The position numbers and the translations under genes were made by a program. A DNA stretch of 64,000 bases, taken from contig NC_056575.1 of assembly GCF_018340385.1 (NCBI RefSeq), forward strand, positions 26,826,706-26,890,705, read 5' to 3'. The DNA comes from Cyprinus carpio (lineage: Eukaryota > Chordata > Actinopteri > Cypriniformes > Cyprinidae). Below, one piece after another: positions 1 to 12,059 of the stretch. The notes beneath the pieces were generated by a model. The model did no database searches, was not told where the DNA came from, and saw nothing but the letters and a program-made list of their open reading frames with translations. Position 1 is the stretch's first letter. Each line of letters begins with the position of its first letter.

Positions 1-1075
1 TCCTAATTCTCTGAATAGTAATTAAATTTAATAAATAAAGTAATTAATTATCTTTATTTTCTGAGAGAGGAGGAGTGGTATTTCTCTGCTTCTTTCTTGA
101 TGACTGGTGCTTTTACTCAGCTTTCTAGAGTTTGAGTGTTAGAGTTTTTAAGCGCAGCATTCCAGCTTTGTGAATATTCATAACGAATTATTAATGGTAT
201 GAGTGTGTGAACCGGTGGAATTGTGGTACCACACCCACATGCTGATCTTCAAACAAAAAGAAAGGGATGACTGAGACATATCACATCTGAAGCGTGAGCG
301 TAAAGACGCCTCTCTCAGATAGCGCGTGATACCAATATACAGACTAGAGTATTTCAAAATATCTGTCTTGGTGAGTATTCATGCAAACATAACCTGTTTT
401 GTCTTAAATGAACATTTGGTTAACTGTTGAGAAAAAACAACTGATGATTGAATGATTTTAACAATTGATTAGCCTATTAGTTTTTCTTACTTGAATGCTT
501 CTGTTTATTTAAGATGAAAAAAGTTATCCACTATTATATTTGCATCTTTGTTATAATTTTTAATAACAGATATAAAGTAAAAATAGCTATATTGTGATTA
601 TTAGTATAGTAATTATTATTAAAGAACTGGAGAAAAGATGCAACGTTGCTCTGTGATTTTGCTTTGGAACCTTTAAAAAACTTTAACTCGATTTTTCTCA
701 AAATTGACTTTGCTGACTCTATCAACATAAAACGGGTGTAGCTCAGTAATTTTTTAGTCAATTCCAAAAAATCATAAATCATTTTGAAGGATACTTAATA
801 GAGACTGAAAAAAAAGTAGTTTTTGAAAATGTGCTCATTGCAACTCATTATCCTTTGGATTCCTGAATATAATTCTGGAGCTTGTATTTTCTCAGGATAT
901 TTCCACATACAATTCGGGATATAATTTACCTGGTCTTCTCCCGTGTTGCTGTGTGAAATTTCTGTTTTATGTTTTTAACCGAGGCATGATGATAGATTAA
1001 AGTCTTGTGAAGTTTGTCACTGACTGGAAGTCAACGTTTGTTTTTCACAGATGTCATTATGTTATACAGTATATA
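1..1075. repeat. Duplicated segment A, copy 1 (cleaner copy)
   Basis: AT-rich sequence with no convincing gene. Its whole length aligns with about 1815-2810 in the same orientation, from the purine-rich stretch near 70 through to the TATA-rich end near 1069. This copy reads as ordinary fish intergenic or intronic DNA, and it ends where a Tc1 fragment starts at 1099. The other copy lacks that Tc1 piece. Confidence 0.75.
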
Positions 1076-1098
1076 TAAAATCTGCAGTACATATATAC

Positions 1099-1477
1099 AG
1101 GTCCTTCTCAAAAAATTAGCATATTGTGAAAAAGTTCATTATTTACCATAATGTAATGATAAAAATTAAACGTTCATATATTTTAGATTTCATTGCACAC
1201 CAACTGAAATATTTCAGGTCTTTTATTGTTTTAATACTGATGATTTTGGCATACAGCTCATGAAAACCCAAAATTCCTATCTCAAAAAATTAGCATATTT
1301 CATCCGACCAATAAAAGAAAAGTGTTTTTAATACAAAAAAAAGTCAACCTTCAAATAATTATGTTCAGTTATGCACTCAATACTTGGTCGGGAATCCTTT
1401 TGCAGGAAAAGCTGCTTCAATGCGGCGTGGCATGGAGGCAATCAGCCTGTGGCACTGCTGAGGTGTTATGGAGACTG
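1099..1477 (-). mobile_element. Tc1-like transposon, 3' fragment
   Basis: The segment begins with a terminal sequence common in teleost Tc1 elements (ctcaaaaaattagcatattg, present at 1109 and again at 1281). On the minus strand it encodes the last residues of a Tc1 transposase. The reading CHRLIASMPRRIEA, then GFPTKY and a stop near 1377-1379, is visible. The element breaks off at about 1477, so only the C-terminal tail, 3' UTR and one terminal region remain. None of the DDE catalytic residues is present. It is a dead fragment. Confidence 0.8.
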
Positions 1478-1814
1478 TTTCTATATGGAAACATCTCGTT
1501 CAATATAGAAGTAGTCATTTCTACCCACTAACCACAGTTATTAGTCCTGGACTGGTTAAACATCAACTGTGACAGGTGGCGCAACCACCAGATACAAACC
1601 CCAGCGGCTGTACGGCGTGCACAAAAAATTCCTGTTTGACTGTGAGCGGCCGGGCCCTAGGCACGGCCTAGGGTGGCGCACACTACAACAAAAGTTTTTT
1701 TGTTTTGGCCCTGCTGGGGCAACGATATCACGGGACAAAGAAGTGATTTGTTCATAGCTGGAAAAATACGAAAATTGAGAGACGAAGGTGGAATGTAGCT
1801 AGCGAGCCTATGCG
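1478..1814. other. No gene; short GC-rich hairpin at 1655-1673
   Basis: No coding signal is supported. A perfect 8-bp stem with a 3-nt loop (ccctaggc, acg, gcctaggg) lies at 1655-1673 inside a locally GC-rich stretch. It may be the end of a degraded repeat. No function is evident. Confidence 0.4.
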
Positions 1815-2810
1815 ACAATGAGGAAGATGTAAGAAGAAACTCAAGGAAGTTAGCGTTATCGGTATGGTGCGTGAGAGGACCTGATCGCTGCTGCGTGTCG
1901 ATGACTTGCTGCCCCTCACACAAGGGTGGGGTGTAGAGGTTTGTGGGAAGCGCGGAGTCATGGCGCACGTGGTGAAGTCTAACAATGATTAGAGTAGAGT
2001 GGGAACCAGTAAAGTTAATGTTCGACAAAACCCAGGCGAGGTAAACAAAAAGAGAAGGGCTCGGAGACAGATCACATCTGACGCGGGGGAGCGAAAGACG
2101 CCTCTCCAACACGGCGTGATACCAATAGACGCCTAGGTAGTTCAAAAAGAAGCTGTCGTGGGTGGTATTCATGCAAACATAACCGGGTTTGGTCGGAAAT
2201 GAACCTGTGGTTAACTGTTGGAAACAAACAGCGTGATGAGGAAGAGTGTTACAATTGTGGCCTAGTTTGGGCTTGTTTACATGAATGATTCGGTGATGGA
2301 AGAAAAAAGTTAGCCACTAGAGTAGTTGCATCGTGGTATAATTTTGATGTGTAACCGATAAAGGTTAAAAGGCTATATGGGAGGAGTAGTGAAATAGGAA
2401 GATGATGAGAAAGAACGGGGGAGAAGAGCAACGTTGCTCTGGAGGTTGCTTGGGGACCGTTAAAAAACTGAAAACCGCATTTGGGGTGGCCAAGGCAACA
2501 AATCATAATCAGTTGAAGGCGCGGAAGTAGAGACTGGAAAAAAAGAAGAGTGGTGGGAAAAGTGCGCAGGGCAACTCATGATCCGGAGGAACCTGAATAG
2601 AATTCTGGACGGGAGGGTCGCAGGGGATGGATGCCACGACAGTCGGGTATAATACCGGGTCCGGTCGCTCCTCCCGTGGGCGGTGTGAAAGGGTGCTGGT
2701 GTAGGGTTGGAACCGATGCCGAGGAGAGAGTAAAGTCTGTGGGGAAGTGTGGCACGGACGGGAAGGCAACGGGGGGGTGGCCACAGCAGGGCAGAGGGTA
2801 TACAGAAAAA
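1815..2810. repeat. Duplicated segment A, copy 2 (T-to-G biased)
   Basis: This is a second copy of 1-1075 in the same orientation. Where the copies align without gaps, most differences are T in copy 1 and G here. For example, 831-850 reads gtgctcattgcaactcatta and 2562-2581 reads gtgcgcagggcaactcatga, and all four differences are T to G. The bias makes the stretch G-rich and opens several meaningless reading frames. The excess is seen directly. Its cause (base-calling or assembly error, or a real mutational process) is unresolved. Confidence 0.75.
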
Positions 2811-3221
2811 AATATAGAAAAGCGACAGGACAGACAGATGGACAGACAAGAAGAAGGCGGAAATACATTGGAGTTAGGGGGAACAGATAAATAAGGGAAA
2901 AACTACTGAACACCACTGTATGTGTTTGTGTGACAAGGCCAATGCATTAAAACCGTTCAGTTTAATCACCGTTCTATATTAATGCACTGCTTTGATGACA
3001 CACACACACACACCGCTCGCACAGAGATCTGAGATCATGGCGCGCACACACACACATCACTTGCACACAGAGATTTTGTATGGCACCACGTGACTTTTAT
3101 TAATCAATTCTGAATCGCTACAATACATGTCTCAGCAAGGAAGGGGGTAAAATCACTGTCTTTTAAGTAACTAAACTCAGCTTCATTGTTTGTAGCAAGA
3201 GAGACAGATGCAGACAATTTA

Positions 3222-3256
<35 letters not shown>

Positions 3257-5850
3257 CTCTCTCAAAATGGCCATATTTGAGACAAAAAAAAATTGAGTTG
3301 TTATCATCACTGGATATAGGGATATAACGATCATAAAACATATCGTTAAAAGTTGACTAATATTAAATGATTTGTAGCTTCATCTTACCTCGCTCTCTTT
3401 AACATTAAACTGGCGCTTCATTTTCTGCTTGTCAAAAGTAAACCCTGCGTACTTTGATTTAATTGGCCATTTGTCATTTTGACTTTGACGAGCACAGTTA
3501 GACCACTGAGACTTTGATCTGAAGTGTCTAGTATGTGCAGCGGTCGCGCGCATCCGTAGACTAGCGCAAGTTAATTCTCACACTTTAATAGCTCCTAACA
3601 GGCTGTGTGACTTTGAGAAGTTAGTACCTCAAAATGTATGTCATTATGGAGATTTCCCTATTGTTCGTGTGCCAGCGATTATCCCTCTCGCATGGCGTGG
3701 GTTGGGTTGCCGTGATCTGTTCTATGATTTGTACCTATACATATACATGTACATTACATGTTCACACGGCAGGCTCATTTGTTCACAGAAAGGACACTAA
3801 ATGGCAGAAAGTGACATCCTATTAAGAATTCTTTATTTTACACAGCACAATATTTTTGTTTATTTGTTAGTGTACACAATAAAAACATACCTTTAGTACA
3901 GTGATGCATTTATTATAATACAATCTTGGTTTAAAGCTGATTCTGCTTGTGATAGTTGAAAGCGCGCATGCACGACAACACTCAGTTTTCCAGCATATAC
4001 TAACTTTCAGCGCAGTTGGTAAACTTTGTAAATAAATACAGATGAACCAACATCTCTGTGGTCACTGTTGGAATTTGACTAAAGTACAAGCCTATAATTT
4101 ACATAATAAATAATAGTTTAAGGCATTCAGATACATAGGAGCAAATATCGGATTATTATGGGAGATTGGTATTTGGGCCAGAAGGGGACCGAAAGTAGGA
4201 GATTACATGAGCACACAATGCTCCAATTTCGCAAACAGTTTTGAGTTGCACAAACATACTCCTTTGTCCATTCTGTGAGAGTACGCAGTCATAATCGGGG
4301 GAACACGGATAGTCAATGGTCTAAGTACGTGGGCTTTGTTTTTTAAGGGGGGGGTGTGCACAATTCATTGCTCATTTTGCTGTAGTTCTCTTCTTATTCT
4401 TCCTGTGGCTCGATCCGGAGAGACTTCTAATTTACTACCCCCCCTACTACCGCCCTCGTCTGGGTTTTTCCAGTCTGTTCTTCTCATGCTGGCTGATCAG
4501 GCTACAGAATGCCACACTCGTTCAGCTCTCTTGAGGTGAAAATAATAAACGTATTACCTACCATATACATATTCCACACACACACACATCCTCATATACA
4601 TATAAGTTATATATATAAGTTGTATTCGTTCATGGTAAAAAGCATGGTTCTCCAAATATTTATATTCCTAAGGTGCTATGTTATTCTAAACTGTTCTGTA
4701 TGCATTGGATAGGTACTAGTTAGCAATATATTTAAGTGTAAATCACTTGCTGCTGGTTAATGCTTATTTTTTATTCAGGAATATATTTTCATTTTTAAGG
4801 GATTGACACTTAATAAAAAGACTCGTCCAGTACGCCCTTCAACAGCGACCATTTTACTTTTGTTGCTGCCTAATATGTCTGTCCATGGACAGGTGGGGCC
4901 TAACAGATGACCCATTTCATTTTGTGCTGCTTCTTAATTAACCAGTAAAAAGCGTCGGAAATCTTGGGCAATCACCATACAAAATAATTATACACTACAT
5001 ATTGCCACCAAGAAAAAGGTAACCTTATTAATTAATCTTTTACTCATACGTGTGAAAAGGTTGTGATATTATTAATTGTGAGATTCTCTCTGAGTTGACT
5101 AGAAGTGCTCCTGATACAGTACTTGGAACCAGCATGTGTCTGTGACAAGGTCTCTTTTTAAAGATCCGGAGATCATTGTGGATCTAGTGACGGTAAGGAC
5201 ACCATGCTTTGGGTAGGGATTTACGACCTGGCTATCTCATGCCGTCTCAACGTGGCCAAAGACTTTGCTATGCAGGGTACTTTGTCACAGGGGGGCTATT
5301 TTGGGCGTTTTTCCAAGACTTTTTGTAATGATGAGCAGTGACACTGAGCGACCACCACCATGTGCAGTGCCATCTGCATTACTTGTGGGAACATTGACAT
5401 GAAAGGGTTAAAGGATCCTGACCCATTGTGGGGAATGAAGGAAAAACAGGAATCTGAACGATATGAGACCAATTACAAATGACCTATGTTGCATTTTCTT
5501 GACTGAACATGACATGAACTGCATCAATTGAGAGAATGAAACCAACCATTGAAGTTGGAATGAGAGAACTTGAAGACAGCAGAATGGCATGAACGAACAG
5601 ACTGTAGTAAATGTCCATCTATGTTCTAAGCCTTAGCCATTAATAATGACAGACAATCATGATCTTAAATCAAACTGAAATGAATTTAAAAGCTCGAATC
5701 CGAGTTGAGTGATGACTGAAATTTGTAATGTAAATGTACAAAGTTGACTGTTTTTGTTGCCATTTTAAAACAGACAGAATTGATTCTGTACAAACTGAAT
5801 GTCTTTAAAAAAAAAGAACACTAACTCCACTTTTTTGAAAAATCGTTCAT
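2811..5850. other. No gene recognised; simple repeats
   Basis: Only short unsupported open frames are present. The stretch holds a (CA)n run at 2998-3013, a (CT)n run at 3224-3263, a short CA run near 4576, and a palindrome around ctgtccatggacag near 4880. Nothing suggests exons of a known family. Confidence 0.5.
3224..3263. repeat. (CT)n microsatellite
   Basis: An almost pure CT dinucleotide tract interrupted once by tata near the end, with a CA run a little upstream. It is a simple repeat with no associated gene. Confidence 0.9.
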
Positions 5851-5859
5851 TTTCCACTC

Positions 5860-7090
5860 CCCTAGAGTTAAACAGTTGAGTTTTAATGTGTGGTTCGCAA
5901 TGATATTATGCAGCGCCTGAAATAGTCCCAGCTATGGTACTCCCATAAGCCTTGTGCAGGCGCTGCGTAATATAATTGTTGCGCCTCTTCAACCCGTGGT
6001 ATGGCACATAGTTCCTTGGTTTATACACCATGAATGATGAGATACACTACATCCAATACCAAGCTGGAGATATGTGGATTTAGTGTACGTTAAGGCACTG
6101 CGCTTTGGCATTTTTAAGACCTGGGACAGTCTTGCGCTCTCAAAAAGTGGCCAACACTGCAGCTGTAGGAGTATTTGGACAAAGGGAGACAAAGAGATCC
6201 AAGCCCAGGTGTGGGGAATGATGAGCAGGACACTGAATGATGGTGCCATGATGCAAGTGCCACTCTTTGGTAATTTTTGCGCGAGATGTTTAACGGTGTA
6301 ATCAGATTCATATCTATGGCTAAGCTAAGTTACAAGTCATACCGCCAGACCTTAAGTAGGTTTGGCTCGATTGTTCGTTCAGGTTGGTGGCATGATAGTC
6401 ACTGGTTGGGAGATGTAAACTAATACAGATCCAACATGTTTTTGCCACTTTAAACGAATCTGGATTGATTGTTTACAAGACTGAATGTACTTTTGAGACG
6501 CTTAAACTTCTGAAGTATGTCTTTTTCATTTATGCACTGGCCTAAGTCCGCACAGTTGAGTTTTAATGGCTGGGGCACGTGATATTACGGCAGCTGTGCT
6601 GAAAAGTAGGCCACCAGCTGACTGTGGGGGCAACTGTTTTCTGGCGTCTGTGAAAAAATCCATTGCAATCGGCTACAAGTGATGGTATAACAAATCCAAA
6701 ATTGTGTTCTAGTGAGTATAGTTCAATAGCCATATCAGCCTAGAAAATCACGACTTTCTTTCCGTAGGTCTTAGTACATGATGCGCTACAGAAGAGTCAA
6801 GTTTTAAACGGAAAAATATAAAGAAAACTCTTTGGTGATTTTGGCGAGATGTTAAGAAGCATGTACTTTGAGTCGCTTAAACTTCTGTGTATGTCTTTTA
6901 AATATATGCATGGCCGGCGTCCGCACAGGGGGGTGTGGGGCTTTGAGTAGCATTAAAGCTTCTGTGTATGTCTTTTTAATGCAGGGCGGCACTCCGCCTG
7001 CACATCCGCACTGTGCATAGGCCACCAGGTGCTTGTGGGGGCACCAAAAAATCTGGGGTCGTGAAAAAATCCATCGCAATCGGCTACTAG
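5860..7090. repeat. Diverged local repeat block (at least three related pieces)
   Basis: Similar sequence recurs at about 5870-5990, 6480-6690 and 6845-7090. Shared words include gcacagttgagttttaatg (5870 region and 6550), cgcttaaacttctg (6499 and 6875), and gtgaaaaaatccat followed by gcaatcggctac (6650 and 7062). It contains no coding sequence. It probably represents fragments of one interspersed repeat in noisy tandem arrangement. Confidence 0.5.
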
Positions 7091-7463
7091 TGAATAAATA
7101 ACAAATAAAATCTTTCCTAAAGCATGTTGTTAATATACAAAAGCAATATAAAAGGACTAGAGGCCTAGACCAAGTGTAGTCGATAGAAAACGGTGAATCT
7201 CTGTGCCAGTCTCCCTCTGGGTGCCCCCCCTTCCCCCACCTCCCCAGTGGTCCCTGTTCAGTTATGCACTTCGCGTGATTTGATTTTGGCCAAATTAAAG
7301 ACAGCTTAGAATTTTTCGTTGTTGTACTATGGCATCACGCGTCCATTTTCAGAGGAGTTCGGCCAAGGCGACATCTTGTTGGTGAACACTGCAATTTTAG
7401 AAAGAAAACAACAAACAATCTCATTGTTTGTATAGTTTCAATATTCACATAGTTGTCAAATTA

Positions 7464-7665
7464 TTAGGGATGAGAAACGATTAAATCTTGATTAATCGCA
7501 TCCAAATATAAGGTTTGTGTCTACATGATATATGTGTGTGGGTACTGTGTATAAGTGGCATTGTTATTTGCAGTTTAAAATGTGCACTTTAAAATTCATA
7601 CTTCATAAAATTCATACACTTATACTGTTAGTTTATAATGGTGGGGGGGGGGGCACCACACCGCT
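7464..7665. mobile_element. Probable hAT-type non-autonomous element remnant
   Basis: The stretch starts with tagggatgagaaacgattaa and continues with gattaatcgcatcc, a sequence type seen in teleost hAT-like MITEs. It then runs into TG-rich sequence. The other end is not clearly visible. Family assignment is from memory of similar repeats and is tentative. Confidence 0.35.
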
Positions 7666-7865
7666 AGCAAGCATTTGGTGCTTAGGGCACCCAAATGGCT
7701 AGCGCTGGCCCTGTTTTAATATGTAATATTTATGAGACCATAGAGGCTTCTCAAAGTGCTTTTCGTAAAAATACACTTTTTGGCTATAACCTTTAAGGAT
7801 TTGACGATGATCATCATATTTAGAGGTGATTCTTATGATAAAAGATTACATATGTTGTGTTTCAG

Positions 7866-7980
7866 TCCAGTTCAGCAAAAGAGATCAGAGCCCAGAGCCC
7901 AGCTGTTTGTCTATGAAGAGTGACGTGTGTATGACTGATCCAATAATATCCAAAAGTGAAGATACACAAGATGATCTCGG
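7866..7980 (+). CDS. NLR N-terminal repeat exon, copy 1 (open)
   Basis: A 115-nt exon bounded by a good acceptor (gtgtttcag ending at 7865) and a GT donor at 7981. It reads open, as SKRDQSPEPSCLSMKSD followed by an acidic stretch ending SEDTQDDLG. The pattern DQSPEPSC-SMKSD is characteristic of the short N-terminal repeat exons of cyprinid NLR (NLRC3-like) proteins. These are cytosolic innate-immune sensors, where such exons precede FISNA-NACHT. It is the only one of five related exons in the window that keeps one frame throughout. No FISNA-NACHT exon was found downstream, so the gene is partial or the exon is orphaned. Confidence 0.7.
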
Positions 7981-8170
7981 GTATAACATTTGTATAAAAT
8001 TTGATTATAGCATGAAATTTATATTATCATATATAATCACAGCTCAGTTAAAAGTTTTTTGAATAAACAGTATATGAAATGATTAGAAAGTTCCCTTTTT
8101 AAAGCGAATGTGATAATAAACGATAAGGATTTGTTGCATACCGTAATTTTAAAGGAGTTCTCTGTTTCAG

Positions 8171-8288
8171 TCCAGTTCAGTAGAAGAGATCAGAGCCAGA
8201 GCCCAGCTGTGTGTCTATGAAGAGTGGCGTGTTCTATGGACTGAATCCAATAATGTATCAAAAAGTGAAGATACACTGATGCTCTCGG
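8171..8288 (+). pseudogene. NLR N-terminal repeat exon, copy 2 (frameshifted)
   Basis: It is preceded by the acceptor ctctgtttcag and followed by GT at 8289. The sequence is the same as the exon at 7866 but with small indels. One C is missing in the gagcccagagccc stretch, so the frame runs into a stop at the conserved tctatgaagag. The flanking intron also matches that of copy 1, so the exon was duplicated together with its intron. The damage may be decay or sequence error. Confidence 0.65.
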
Positions 8289-8497
8289 GTAGATAACCTT
8301 TGTCTAAGATTTTGATTATAGCATGAAAGATATATGATCATATAATATAATCACAGTTCAGCTCAATTTTTTTGTATGAATGCCGTATATGGACATGATT
8401 AGAAAGTTCTCTTTAAAAGGGAATTCTTGAGAATAATAAATGTATAGTTTGATTGTGTTGGCATACCGTAATTTAAAAGGATTCTCGTCTGTTTCAG

Positions 8498-8618
8498 TTC
8501 CAGTTCAAACAGAAAGAAGATCATAGCCAGAGCAAAGCTGTGTGTCTATGAAGAGTGACGTGTGTAATGACTGATACCCATAAAGTTCAACGTAAAAAGA
8601 TGCACAGCCTGATCTCAG
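8498..8618 (+). pseudogene. NLR N-terminal repeat exon, copy 3 (degenerate)
   Basis: The acceptor tctgtttcag ends at 8497. The core gctgtgtgtctatgaagagtg is kept, but several indels break the frame. The expected donor GT after gatctcag is TT here. It is the most damaged of the five copies and is unlikely to be spliced as it stands. Confidence 0.55.
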
Positions 8619-9129
8619 TTAGCATTTGTATAAATGGTGACTATAAGCAATTAAATTTTATACTATCATATATAATCAAACAGTTCAGTTCAATGTTGAA
8701 CTGGTTTGAGGTAACCCTGAAGACCCAGGTTTGTTTGCACCTTGGGCTCCCAGGCGCCTTGAGAGATCAAGTGTGAAAATTGGATTCGCCTGTGATTCAC
8801 AGTCTCTCTACCCCAACCCCGCCACAGCGCAAATAAAAAAAAAAAAAAAAATAAAAAAAAAAACCCAGCCACCACCAGGTACATTTTTGATCATTTTTTC
8901 ACTAAAATTTTCTGGCCGTCCGCTCCAGGATATTTTCATTGTATGAATAGATGAACATACAATACAATATAATACAGTAGCCTCTACGTTTAAAACATAA
9001 AAATCCTTCAAGCATAAGTCTTTTTTTAATCAACGCTTCAGTATAACGGTCGAGTGTTCCTAAAATAAAAAAATGTAACTAATAATACTAATAATAAATA
9101 ATACAAAAGTACAAAAAGTTGAGAAATTT
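8619..9129. other. Intron-like sequence with A-rich tract
   Basis: No gene is visible. An A-rich run (about 8836-8863) follows a C-rich stretch ending cgccacagcgcaaat and could be the tail of an old SINE or other retroposon, but no tRNA-like head was recognised. The rest is AT-rich filler. Confidence 0.4.
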
Positions 9130-9620
9130 TTTTCATCAAAGCTACAGCCTGGGATAATATTCAGTTTGATGATCAAAGCATAGATGCAGTAGATGAAGCT
9201 TCCATCAACCACCCCCCAAAAGCTTCACAGTCCTTTCCCACTTCCGGGATTAAACTTTCACTTGGTAACATTGGGCAGTTTCCATTTTATATGCGGTTTT
9301 TATTGGTGATAATTGCATTATTTTTTTTTATCAGAAAAAGATCTGCATTCATATAGATTGCGATTGTTTTTCTCTGCGTCTTCCTACGCTGGGTTTTTGA
9401 TCAGAATTGTGGACCTCGTTCAGCGAGATGCGTAAAGTCCCCAGAGCATTTGCTTGGGACGAGTTAATGGGTTTTTTTTGTGTTCTGTCACTGGCCCTCC
9501 CACCTCTGGCAATCTGATTACAATGGGTCCTTTAGTTCTTTTTTTTTAGGTCCGGGTCACACAGCATTCGGTGTCCGTCCGTGGAGCGGTCTGTGTCTGG
9601 CCCTGTGCACAAGGGTACAT
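9130..9620 (+). repeat. Duplicated segment B, copy 1
   Basis: It aligns with about 23,180-23,665 in the same orientation. Shared words include cagtttgatgatcaaagcat, acttggtaac and ctctggcaat. The copies differ by many 1-5 nt indels. No coding sequence or known family was recognised. It is either an interspersed repeat or one locus represented twice. Confidence 0.65.
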
Positions 9621-9824
9621 TATTGCAGCTGAATCGAGTAGTCGATGAGATTACAAGGCTGTGATGGAGACCCACCTAGGGTTACCGGAGGAAAAGCAAA
9701 AATACGAATTTTGTGGGGGGGGGGGTGGGGAAAAAAAAAAAAACTAAATTTATTTTGGGCCCAAACCATAACCCAGTAACCTCCCAGAGGGGAGATCAGC
9801 TTTGCAGTCAGACTATGCTCTAAC

Positions 9825-10215
9825 AGAATACTGTGCTCCGCTTCCTAGCTGGAAGAGATTCTACCCATTTTGTGAATGTGCAGGTTCGGTTAGTGAGAAG
9901 GTACTTGTTTCCTCTAAAGGACTTTGCCACAGGGCCAATCCAGTCCACCTGATGGTGAGACCCGGGAAAAGTTATAAGCTATAAAAGTTATTGGAGAGGA
10001 GCCCTGTTGAAGGAATTAGATGGTTGAAACTTGCTACAAACAAGGCAACACTCAATGTAAGATAAAATGTCATGTTTCATGTGTGACCAATAAGCTACCT
10101 GATTTAGGGTTTCATATGTGGTCTTAACCCGCATGTTACATTTTGACTCAGAAGTATGTGGAATATCTTTTTGTTGCTGATGTTGCCATGGTGAATCATA
10201 ATTTCGGACCTTCAT
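9825..10215 (-). pseudogene. Ty3/gypsy-like integrase fragment
   Basis: Read from 10,215 downward, the frame gives a zinc-binding HHCC-type module (HMKHD then ECCLVC near residues 46-61). After a frame break come integrase-core landmarks: VDWIGPVAKSFRGNKYLLT and then FTKWVESLP. In LTR retrotransposons this enzyme inserts the DNA copy into the host genome. Reverse transcriptase and LTRs are not seen around it, and the core is broken by stops, so it is a dead fragment. Its sequence differs from the gypsy family at 12-17.6 kb, so it is a separate family. Confidence 0.7.
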
Positions 10216-10739
10216 TGATCATGGCTTTTGCATAAGTGGTGGGTGTACACGCTAAAACTCTAAGTCGACCTGGGACTACTTAGAGTCAATTGAACTAAGC
10301 TTAGTGCAGCTGTTCTGAACCTGAAAACTCTGAGTTGTTTTAAAACCCTGCTTGACTGGGGTGGATGGGCACTGACCTGGGCGGGTAAAAGATAAGATGC
10401 TCCTGACTACTCAAGTCTTAATACTAGTGCAGCAGTATGGTCTAGATCTCCTTTCTAGACAATCTGGGGCCCATGTCTGGAGGGAGAACAGGACGGAAGG
10501 AGCCGAAGTTAACCATGTCGTATTCTCAGACAATGTGAGACACGGGCATTAGTGATGCCCTGACTAGTTGACGGCCTGATACTGAACTAGCGAGACTGTT
10601 AACTCCTGTCTAGTGAAGGATGGTAGCTGCTAGCTGCCTTGATATACCGTGGCTGCCTCGTGGTATTCAGTGTGTGCCTGTACAAACACACGGGCATGGG
10701 GGGGGGTAATCAGTATCAATTAAGCTCCACTAGGACATT
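10216..10739. other. No gene recognised
   Basis: Repeat-like sequence with short inverted words (aaaactctaagtcgac, aaaactctgagttg) resembling teleost interspersed repeats. There is no supported exon, RNA gene or element boundary. Confidence 0.35.
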
Positions 10740-11003
10740 GTTTTCTAGAATGCAGGTACTTGTTTTAGTAACGCATATACGCTTTATGTTATAAAAAATC
10801 TCGTTGTGTATGTTCTTTTTTTTAATCTTTATGAAAACAATGAGACCATAAATGTGCTCCCCAAGTGCTTTTAATAAAAAATGGTCTGTTTAATAATAAT
10901 ATAAACCTTTAAAGTATATACATTAAGATATATTTAGAAGTGTGTAAAGGACCGTGATTCCCATTACAAGTGTTGATTAAATATTATGCAAAGGTGTTTT
11001 CAG

Positions 11004-11135
11004 TCCAGTTCAGTACAAGTATGAGATCAGAGCCAGAGCCTCCAGCTGTGTGTCTATATGGTGATATTTTGACGTGTATTGACTGATCCAATAATATCCA
11101 AAAAATGGACCGATACAAAGCTCAGATGGTCTCAG
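11004..11135 (+). pseudogene. NLR N-terminal repeat exon, copy 4 (frameshifted)
   Basis: The acceptor gtgttttcag ends at 11,003 and a textbook donor (ctcag then gtaaga) begins at 11,136. The exon core (cagttcagtacaag, gatcagagccagagcc, ctgatccaataatatcc) matches the copy at 7866, but several insertions break the frame. The good splice sites suggest descent from a functional exon. Confidence 0.6.
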
Positions 11136-12059
11136 GTAAGACAGTTTTGTATATAAATTTTGGACTATAAAGCATGATAAATTTATACTATCATATATAA
11201 TCACAGGTTTCAGCTTAAATTTTCTTTTGTATATTAACACAGTTATGAAAATCGGGCTCTCGCAATAAGGACTTTGCCCGATGGCCTGGGGCCATGTGGA
11301 GAAGATGCTTTGTTTACACAAGTTTTAGGTAATTTGTATCTGTTTTTTAAAGCCTGTTAATTGGGGTAAAAAAAGAAAAAAAAATCAATCAATTTAAAAA
11401 GCAAAGCATCTCACTGCAGAGAAGGCGCAAAAATATGACTCTTTCGTTCATACTCGTAGGCACTGTGTTGTGTCTGTTCAGCATGGTATGAGATCACATT
11501 GCATATCATTCCAGGTGTGGTTTCCACGTGTGTGTGCACAGTTCCCTTGTGAATATTCCTGGGTACATTTTTTGGTGGTTTTCAAGATCAGCTCTCTCAA
11601 CACACATGCGGTTACAACAATTTTATTCTATTCTATTTTTATGCTATTATCCCGCTTGAATACACTAGCAAAAAAATCACAATCCTATTCCAGCCCAATT
11701 GGCCCCTCGTTCCTTAATCAGGAACTACAAAAAATAGACCCACTCACATTACAAATCTGTATTCAACAACTTGAATATTACATCCCCCTTCTTGAAGCTT
11801 GGACAGACTATTTCAATGAACTAAAACTATTGCAGGCTGGTGCAGAATCCTTAAGGTATAACATAGCAATGAAACATCAGGTATACATAGAGAACAAAAT
11901 AACAACATATTTATATCAATGGTAGGTGCGATATATTTGTTTTTTTTTTTTTTTTGGTTTTTTTTTTTTTTTTTGTTTTTTTTTTTTTTTTTTTTTTTTT
12001 TCTTTTACAGGGCAGAAGCGATCTTGTCTCAAGAACCCTTTACAATTACAGATCCGAGG

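Noticed and set aside
1657..2916. Overlapping minus-strand frames of 129-171 codons
   Set aside because: They lie in the T-to-G copy of 1-1075. The bias removes T-containing stop codons, the protein has no recognisable domain, and the cleaner copy has no such frame.
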